The position numbers were made by a program, and so were the translations under genes. A stretch of 64,000 nt of DNA from Endothia cerciana (lineage: Eukaryota > Ascomycota > Sordariomycetes > Diaporthales > Cryphonectriaceae): the NCBI GenBank assembly GCA_026119935.1, contig JALRMH010000007.1, positions 248,001 to 312,000 on the forward strand. Direction: 5' to 3'. Below, in pieces: positions 57,154-64,000 of this stretch. The notes under the pieces were generated by a model. That model made no database searches and was not told the origin of the DNA. It saw only the letters and a program-made list of their open reading frames with translations. Numbering within the stretch: position 1 is the first letter of the stretch; every line of letters begins with the position of its first letter.

Positions 57154-57490
57154 ATAGGCGACGTCTGAGACCATCAGCGTCGTACAGGGAAGATCCCTCA
57201 AGCACTCCTTAGCCTCCCCTAGAGATTATCGTTGAATGAGACCAGACCCCTCCAAGCCCTCACATAAGCCCTTGTAACACTGGGAGCGCACCTACTGTAC
57301 CAAGTGCGGTGCTACAGTAAAAGATGTATGCGTTGCGCCTTGCAATGCGGTTCATCCAATCTACTGTTACAAGGGCTCATGTGAGGGCTTGGAGGGGTCT
57401 GGTCTCATTCAACGATAATCTTTAGGGGAGGCTAAGGAGTGCTTAAGGGATTTTCCCTGTACGACGCTGATGGTCGCAGACGTCGCCTAT
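57154..57490. mobile_element. Inverted-repeat (foldback/MITE-like) element
   Basis: Two arms of about 126 bp, 57154..57279 and 57365..57490, are near-perfect reverse complements around an 85-bp spacer. Outer ends read ATAGGCGACGTCTG and its complement; shared internal landmarks include TGAATGAGACCAGACCCCTC and AAGCCCTCAC. No protein is coded. The structure suits a non-autonomous DNA transposon or a foldback made by inverted duplication. A clear target-site duplication was not seen. Confidence 0.8.
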
Positions 57491-58250
57491 CAGTCGATAG
57501 AGTCGGCTAGCGACTCTATCGACTATCCCTCCTTTATAACCCTAACCCTAGGTCATGTAAGCATGGTATTAGATGTTGGATCCGATATCTGTCTTCTTGG
57601 GTCCACTGTTCCTGTGACCTGTTTCCGTGACCTGCATGTTGGATGGGTCATAACATATGCATTCAATGAAACAAGTGGTATGTATAAAGCTGGAAATATA
57701 TATTTCTACAGTCTTGCTGTGTATTAGACTAGAAAGAGAGGTGCGAATCATACAGGAGTCTGGGATGCTTATAGCTAGGAGTCTGTGCTAGTCCCTATCA
57801 ACTACTAGTACTAGTTTAGACTTCCTAGAGGCCTGCGTTATGCCTGGGTGCTTCTCAATTAGAGCAGAGCTAACGTCTATAGCGAGTGTGATAGGAGTGT
57901 AATAGGCTAAAATAGTAGTAGGTGGCGGTGGAGAGTGACAGGGGGGAGTGATGGGGAGAAGTGACGGCGGGAAGTGACAGTAGGAAATATCGGTCTTTAT
58001 AGCTCAGTAGCTATAGAGGTGGTTGTCCTATCTGATACTGCAGCTCATCCCTGCTTACAACAGCCTCATGCTAATAGCCTCGCTAACAACAAGTGCATCT
58101 TGCGACTTGTCCAGCCTTTGCGCTGTTCTCAGCTGTTGCAATAGAGTATAAATCAGCTCTAGAGCTCCTTTCTCCTAGGACTTATGTCTGATACGGACAA
58201 CCAGTTTTTTCTCTTCCTTTCGTTGTCGAGAATAGTTACTGGAACATCAT
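57491..58250. other. Decayed non-coding region with palindrome and telomere-like motif
   Basis: A palindrome at 57494-57522 (12-bp arms TCGATAGAGTCG, 5-nt loop) is followed by TAACCCTAACCCTAG at 57537-57551, two telomere-type repeats. The rest is A/T-rich with many CTA/TAG and no open frames. It looks like heavily mutated repeat DNA. Confidence 0.5.
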
Positions 58251-58319
58251 AGCCCCCTCCAATTCACCTGCAAGCGCCTTCACAGACATACCTTACTCCA
58301 GCAATAGCGATATCTCTAT

Positions 58320-59430
58320 AATCACGAGGCGTTTGTATTCACTACGTCCTATTCTTATTAATAGTGAAACAGGGTTCTCGGGCTTAAGCGATGAGGAGAT
58401 TATATTCACTGGCTTAAGTGAAGTAGACTATGTTAGAGATGATGCTGAAAGTAAAGAAGAACTTCTGTTTCAAAACTAGGGATATACCTTGGATTGCAAT
58501 CTATAGTAAGTGCAATTTGTCAAGTTGTGCACAGGACTCTTAAGGCTTATAATACAGGCACCCTGTAGACTTGGTCTACTTGATCTCTATAGTAGAGTAG
58601 TAAGCTAGCTGCTTCCATAGTGGCTTTTATTCGCAAGTTCCTAGGCTTATTTATATAAGATAGCGCCAGTACCTGCACTTCCACAGAGGTATTTTACATA
58701 AAGCGCCTCTTCCACACATCTTTAGAGAGCAGGTTCTCGAGATCGGATGTAGTCTGGGGTTATAGAGCAGGTATGTTATCTGTTTTCCTAAGCTCCAAAC
58801 ATTTTACATACAGATTGATGTTCATAAACTCTCAGGCAATATGCTCTTTACTACCCAGCAGCATATGTCTTAGGGATTGACCCAGCGCCTATCGACTATA
58901 CTCCAGTGACCTACCCGGGTGGACTGTTTACAAATTGCACCCTGCGGAGGGACGACTTCCTTCGCCGGCCCAGGGATTTCAGAACACAAGCATTTGACTT
59001 TATCCGAGTCTCCAGGATGAACGGTCGTTTACACAGCTAGGAAGCCTTCTTGCATGAAGCACGTCGCGTCTTGAAGCCGGGCGGGCTCTTAGAGGTCTGT
59101 GATATTTCGCGGCATCATGCTATGCAGGAATACCATCCGTGGAAATCTGTCCTAACGGTCTTCCGGAATGCTGGTGACTTTCTCCACAAGCCTTTTGTAG
59201 ACAGTAGACAAGTCAGGGAAATGTTGGAACATGTTGGCTTCATCAATGTTACAGAGGAGAGGAAACGCATCTCGGTCGATCGTCAGACTCCACTTGGCCA
59301 GAGCATCATCAAGACGCTTTTACAAGATGTGGAAGTGATGCAACAAATTCTCAATCCCCTCAATCATGAGCATGTGCGACAATACATGGAAACACTGCAG
59401 AGTGAAACCAGGTTCTTAAGCTTAGAATAG
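58320..59430 (+). pseudogene. SAM-dependent methyltransferase (UMTA-like) pseudogene
   Basis: A gene remnant readable in one frame around an intron (58771 to about 58835, GTATGT...CTCAG). SAM motif I reads VLEIGCSLGL then a TAG at 58763-58765 where Trp is usual. Later come LGIDPAP, LRRDDFL, a second TAG at 59038-59040 in HS*EAFLHEARRVLKPGG, again at a Trp position, then LLEVCDISRHH and a helical C-terminus to 59430. Both stops fit TGG-to-TAG. An N-terminal piece (EEIIFTGLSEVDYVRDD) lies at 58390-58480 but is separated by stops. Not expected to make an active enzyme. Confidence 0.75.
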
Positions 59431-60516
59431 TGAGTCAAAGCTTACTCTGCTCCTTCTACACGATTACCCAACTGACTATCGCTAGTCTTACTATCTGGGG
59501 TCAAGTGGCCTAGCAGAGGTTTATTACTGTAGATTACCTAGGCAGTTTTCTAAATCCACATGAAGTCCGTAGAACTTGTTCTATCTTTTGCGCGAACAGT
59601 GAATGTTCAGGGCCTGGCCCCTCAACTGGGCCCAACACCTCGTATTTCCCCTTGTACCTAGGTAGTTTGATGCCGCAAAGTGCCCTTGGACTGGCTCAAA
59701 TCCTCAACTTAGTTACACCACACCTGAACAGACTTGATGTATGTATTTCAACCATGATTCATAGTGAAGACACAACTGTTGGCTGGTGTGATGCATCTTG
59801 CTGCATGATAAGGCGCGGTCGACATTATGCCAAGATGACGGCCAGGGTCTGGGATGTAAGCAGGGACCTGAACAGTACTGAGATGCGCAAGGAGGAGCCT
59901 GAGGACGCTGAGGAAGAGGGATGGCGTGACTCTGGCCATAGGCAAGACCAAGACCGAGCTCCCCATTTGAAGCCCACCTTAGCCGGAGGATGCCACCAAC
60001 AGTATTGACGGTGACAGAGGCTGGTGGCGAGGGAGGATGGTGGTCCAGCTGCCCCCGGCCTCCAACAGCAACCGCTACCTGGGCTATGCACGACGGTAAC
60101 AGTGGTGGCGAGCTTTCCAACAAATAGCAAAGAGGAATGTGGAAAACTTAGGATAATGACAGATGATAGCGTTGAAAAACCCAAGCTCCTAGGCTGGCAG
60201 TCCAGTCTACTCTCACAGTATAGTAGCATTGCATATAGTTCAAATTACCAACAGAACAAATGTAAGCTGGTACTTTATGCTGCAAAGAAATGTATACAGT
60301 ACATTGGGTAAAAAATGAACATTAAAGATGTACTTTGGGGGGGGGGGGGGGAACAGGCTAGTGTCCTAGTTCCCGTTTCTAGTTTTCCGGTTTCCGATTT
60401 CCAACGCTGCTTCTCCGTCTTAACATAGCCGTTTCAATGATTCACAAAAGACTTTCACAGTCAAACTATTTCTGAATTCTTGCATACTGGCAATACACAG
60501 TTAAAAATCGAACTCA
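59431..60516. other. Non-coding, 1.1 kb
   Basis: Overlapping short frames at 59652-60123 on both strands lack features. G12 run at 60338-60349. Nothing else recognised. Confidence 0.4.
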
Positions 60517-60517
60517 A

Positions 60518-60878
60518 GATTGGAAGTGGCCCTGGGTTCAATTCCCAGTGCGTCCAATATATGAGGTTTAATTCCTCAAGCCACAACTTTTTTGGGGGAA
60601 TTTTTTGGTTCGGATTAGCTGCAGTATGGTCCTCTTCTTTCTTGAGTTTTGGTTCTTTTGGTCTCGAATCCTTCGCGCTCGGGTACCTCTCTACCTAGAC
60701 CCGCATCATCTCCATTGCCCAACTTGTCCCGACATTGACAGCACTGATTTTTCTGTGCAAAGTGGATCCGAGCACCCTGCCTTTCTTTCACACTAGATCA
60801 TTGGATTCAAGCCTTGATTTGTGTTTCTTCAGGTGCCCCTTTCTGAGGCTTACGCAGCTTGTAGCAATCGTAGTCTTA
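60518..60878 (+). repeat. tRNA-headed dispersed repeat, copy C
   Basis: Starts with GGAAGTGGCCCTGGGTTCAA...GTGCGTCCA, the tRNA-Ala 3' half with changes G-to-A and T-to-C, and continues parallel to 42090-42395 up to GTAGCAATCGTA. The similarity ends together in both copies. Confidence 0.65.
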
Positions 60879-60894
60879 GGATTCCATCCTTCAG

Positions 60895-61255
60895 CCGCCT
60901 GCGACCCCACATTACATGGGTCTGGTACCCTCGCAGCTGGCGGGATATAATGACCCTCTGGGGCCACAGCATCAAGCCGGACAGACCATCCCACATCCCG
61001 CGACCCTCACATCATACTTCCTTTCGTCCATTGCAATCCTTGGTGTCCCGCGTGACACTCAAAGTTTTCTATAAAAAAAATTTAAATTTATAACTTAAAA
61101 GCATGAAGAATGAATGCAAAATGATGCGTATTGTAAAATCATAGTTGTTAAAAATTCGCAGCAGTTGCCAGCGACGAGTGCTTAGAAACGAGTTTGGTTT
61201 AATACAAGCGAGTTGCCGGAGCTCAAGGCCAATGCTTGCAAGGTCGGCCACATGG
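60895..61255 (+). repeat. Degraded copy of phosphoesterase promoter and finger-gene 3' end
   Basis: 60898-61060 matches 45212-45400 (with about 55 bp missing), and 61090-61250 matches 50165-50320, the end of the zinc-finger gene. In the second part an ATGGCCGTCGAAGAT segment has become ATAGTTGTTAAAAAT, six changes all C-to-T or G-to-A. The copy carries no open gene. Confidence 0.75.
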
Positions 61256-61606
61256 ATGAAGCCGGGAATCAGAATCTGGAAACAGTAAACGGGAACCAGA
61301 AAACCGGCCCCTGATCGCTTTGATCGGAGTCCAGGTATGAACTTACTACCTGGGTACTATGGGGTACTGACTAGAGTGAGTGGGTACTTTCGTATTTCCC
61401 TCTGTCCTCTTATTACACTGTACTTGATTTTCCTTTGGCCAGGTTTCACATGCGTAGCCGAATAGAACTCTAAAGAGATGATTTCCGGTTCTACTATAGA
61501 TAGGTTCTGGCCTGCCTGACCTCCTGCACCCTCGCTCGAAACGCACCTGCGCCGCGGCCACCTCGAACTCCTCACTCGCTCAACGACTGCCAGTCCCACG
61601 ACCAGC
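61256..61606. promoter_or_regulatory. Upstream region of the SnoaL-like gene
   Basis: 351 nt between the degraded duplication and the ATG. No TATA box recognised. Confidence 0.35.
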
Positions 61607-62224
61607 ATGCTCCTCTCACTCCCCTCGCGGCTCCTATGCCTTACGGGGCTCGCCGTCGCCCAAGCCCAAAACACCACCGCCTCGTCGAGGCCGGCCGAGG
61701 AGCTCATCCGCAATACACTCGCCACCGAAGCCTTCCTGCTGGACACGCGGGATCTCACCAGCCTGGGCCGGGTGTACACGGACGACGCCGTGGTGCAGTG
61801 GAACGCGCGCGCCGAAACCTGGGACGGGCTCGACGTCATCATCGCCTCGGAGCAGAGCGCCCTGAACAACAGCTACACGCTCTTGCACACGTATGCTATG
61901 AGCCAAATCGTCGTCTACGATAACGGTACGGCCAATGCCACCAGCTAGTGAGTGCCTTCCCCCCCCGGCCCCCCCTCTTTGTCCATGCTAGGAATCCAAT
62001 TGCGATGTGCGCCGCTCCGATGGGCATGATATTAACTTTGTGATTCTGCCCTCAGCGCCACTTGGAACAAGTTCGGTGTTGTCAACGAGGGTTATGTCAT
62101 GCAAACCTGGGCTAAGTATTACGATAACCTGGTCGAGACGGAGGACGGGACGTGGAAGTTCAAGGGCAGGACCGTGGATATTATTTTTGGGGGCGTTGCG
62201 GCCAACATGTCAGTGGCTGCTTGA
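61607..62224 (+). CDS. Secreted SnoaL/NTF2-like domain protein
   Basis: Exons are 61607..61947 and 62056..62224; the 108-nt intron has GTGAGT...CTCAG and splits a Tyr codon, giving 169 residues. The N-terminus MLLSLPSRLLCLTGLAVAQA is a probable secretion signal cleaved near residue 20, followed by Asn-rich glycosylation sites (NTT, NNS, NGT, NAT). The rest fits the SnoaL-like alpha+beta barrel: helix ELIRNTLATEAFLLDTRD, DDAVVQW, and later beta strands ATWNKFGVV, YVMQTWAKYYDNLVE and GTWKFKGRTVDIIF. Such proteins can be isomerases, dehydratases or ligand binders; no active-site assignment is possible. The gene is intact and GC-rich at third positions, unlike the decayed DNA on both sides. Confidence 0.8.
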
Positions 62225-63129
62225 TGAAGGGGACCGTTACTTTATCGTTCAAGCCCAGGTCGCCCCGGGGAAGATGCTAGCGAGGATTGATGGTCCGGCA
62301 GCCCGGGCAGGAGAGGATATGGGTTTGGACTCTTGAGCATCGCACATCACGGGCAGAAGAAGAGAAGCCGGACATCTGGAATTCGCAAAGCCCATGGCTA
62401 TACTGGGCCCCGGAATGTCACACGGATCAAGATCAGCTCAACTCGTTATAGGGGTACCTAGGCAATCTCTGCACCCCCTGAGAAGACGAGACTTTTGTTT
62501 AAAACAACGCCTCGTTCAGAACGTAAATTACATATACCACTTAGCCCATTCTATGTGCGATAGTATTTATCATTCATTCGAATCGCGCCCAATATTGAGT
62601 TCAGTGCGTTTCAACTCAATTTCCGCTATGACCTCCCGGTCAATGCTCGCGACTGGGAGGAAGATACATGTACCTAAGTGCTATCGGGAAGTGGGCGGCA
62701 GGGGCCAAGCTTGACCGTAAGTCATTTTTAATTATGATCCCCTCAAGATTGTCGGATTCTCTTACTATGTAGGGAGTTGACTGGTGGACGTCGCCTGCGT
62801 AACCACTTGCTCGGATTGTGGCAGCCCCATCAATGTTTTACACTGTGGGTGGGGGTTATAAGCATTCCTGCTACGCCTCCCGGACGTTGAGAAGGAGCAG
62901 GTTCCGTCCAGGGCTAGTCTGGCTGACGTACTCCCATGTGTAAACAAGTGGCTGTCCCCGCTTTATTATTCTCCGATTCCCGACCCTGTCAGCCAGTTTG
63001 CACTCAAAGTTCGGTTTTTTTTAAGAAACGGACCTTTTTTTGCCATTTTGTAACTATTTTGCACCTCATCAACTACACCACCCCTTCGCAAGGCACTGAA
63101 GCCACCGGCCCTACCTAAAACAACTATCG
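62225..63129. other. Non-coding region, A/T-rich on the right
   Basis: No supported gene. Follows the SnoaL-like gene and leads into transposon-derived DNA. Confidence 0.4.
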
Positions 63130-63700
63130 TGAATCGATTGATATCGATATCCTAGCTAGGCCGGCGCCTTAGACAGGCTAACTAGAGGAGGAAGAAGCAA
63201 GCCTTGATTGCCCTCGAGAGAGACGAAGCCCTCTGCGCCGATTACATCTACACTATCAGAAACCAGCGGCCAGACTAGTCTGTCTTCGTAGACGAGTCTA
63301 ATATCGACAAGAGAGGGAAAAGGTCTGAAGCCAAGAAAACTAGTCCCTAGCAGAAGGACTTACTATAGCGCACAGTGCCAGATCTTGCTAGCACTAGCCC
63401 TTAATAGTATCGTCGCCTTGTCAGTATATACGGGTGCTATAGATGCAGAGGGCTTCTTACTATATATTAGCGAACCGCTGCTGCTGCAGTGTAATCGCTT
63501 CCCTAGTCTGCGAAGCGTTCTAGTGATAGACAACGCTTCTTTCTACTATCACGATACCCTTAAGCTGCTATGCAAAGCTGCAAGCGTAGTGTTGAAATAC
63601 CTTCCTCTGTACAGCCTGCATCTGAATCCTATCGGAGCCTTCTTCAGCGAGCTGAAGGCGTATATTAGACGGCACGCTTCGTACGCGCAAGACTAGTAGA
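63130..63700 (+). pseudogene. Tc1/mariner-type DDE transposase relic
   Basis: Broken remains of a DDE_3-type transposase. An early frame has VFVDESNIDKR (first catalytic Asp region, near 63280-63315), with stops before and after it. A later frame from about 63380 to 63696 reads SVLVIDNASFYYHD (second Asp plus Asn) and LPLYSLHLNPIGAFFSELKAYIRR, the usual YSP-LNPIE segment, where the third acidic residue appears lost (Gly). Many CTAG/TTAG and TAG codons suggest C-to-T/G-to-A decay. No terminal repeats were found. Confidence 0.75.
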
Positions 63701-63769
63701 GAGATAATAAGGACTGGAGGCTCTTTCTTATTAACTCTGTATATAAGGTGGGAAGAAGAACGAGAAATA

Positions 63770-64000
63770 TCAAAGAGCATTTCGTTGCTGCAAAGGTGCC
63801 TGGTCTAGATAGACGATAACATCGCCTTTTTTGATGGACTTGGTGCCGGTGAGATCACTAACACGGATTACTGCAGACACCAGCCTAGTCCAAGAAGGCA
63901 TCTCGGAAAAGGTTGGCTTGACCTTGGCAGCTATTTCCACCTTCGTGGCCGCGTTCGTCATCAGTTTCGTGCGATACTGGAAGCTCACCTTGTCATTGTC
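63770..64000 (-). CDS. Hypothetical gene, C-terminal part, runs off the window
   Basis: The frame is open from base 64000 to a stop at 63770-63772, about 76 residues. It reads protein-like (VSFQYRTKLMTNAATKVEIA, WTRLVSAVIRVSDLTG, KGDVIVYLDQAPL). An AAG/GTGAGC at 63984-63991 resembles a splice donor, so the end of the true exon is uncertain. No family recognised. Confidence 0.4.
   Translation of the reverse strand, partial: DNDKVSFQYRTKLMTNAATKVEIAAKVKPTFSEMPSWTRLVSAVIRVSDLTGTKSIKKGDVIVYLDQAPLQQRNAL

Noticed and set aside
59652..60123. Overlapping 118- and 136-codon frames on opposite strands
   Set aside because: Neither has features of a protein family; both lie in decayed DNA.
1..64000. 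CRISPR arrays, bacterial operons or prophage
   Set aside because: No spaced direct repeats or bacterial gene structure; introns throughout show eukaryotic DNA.

Overview
The window is nuclear DNA of a filamentous ascomycete (Pezizomycotina, most probably a Sordariomycete). The evidence is short spliceosomal introns of 49-300 nt with GTRNGT donors and CTAAC-like branch points, Zn2Cys6 and DUF3435 gene families, and transition-type decay of repeats that looks like repeat-induced point mutation (RIP). No species call is made. Exon junctions were worked out by hand from splice signals, reading frame and family motifs.

Bases 1-41,300 are a gene-dense housekeeping segment. In order: kinesin-1 heavy chain (3' part), a polytopic membrane protein, a short-chain dehydrogenase, the GPI inositol-deacylase Bst1, the mismatch-repair protein Pms1, a FarA/CTF1-type Zn2Cys6 regulator, the GPI ethanolamine-phosphate transferase Mcd4, AP-2 sigma, Ist1, the PP2A leucine carboxyl methyltransferase Ppm1, the SAGA subunit Spt3, a decayed F-box gene, a peroxisomal/mitochondrial carnitine acetyltransferase, and the adenylyl-cyclase-associated protein CAP/Srv2. 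Two ER enzymes of GPI-anchor metabolism (Bst1, Mcd4) and two proteins tied to fatty-acid/acetyl use (FarA-like regulator, carnitine acetyltransferase) lie here, but nothing shows physical or regulatory linkage.

From about 42 kb the character changes. An intron-containing tRNA-Ala(AGC) is followed by two tandem nucleotidyltransferase-like genes, a divergent calcineurin-like phosphoesterase, and a DUF3435 tyrosine-recombinase-like gene (the family of Starship captains) fused to ten C2H2 fingers and carrying several single-base frame breaks. After these come a four-helix membrane protein and small hypothetical genes.

From 53 to 64 kb most coding potential is broken: a frameshifted long ORF, a methyltransferase pseudogene with TGG-to-TAG stops, a Tc1/mariner-type DDE relic, a 126-bp inverted-repeat element, and a shrunken, transition-riddled copy (60.5-61.25 kb) of pieces of the 42-50 kb segment in the same order. 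One intact secreted SnoaL/NTF2-like gene sits in this debris.

The main observations are an 11-nt micro-exon coding the heart of a zinc cluster, a likely dual-start carnitine acetyltransferase, the recombinase/zinc-finger gene with five two-finger modules, and the collapsed collinear duplication.
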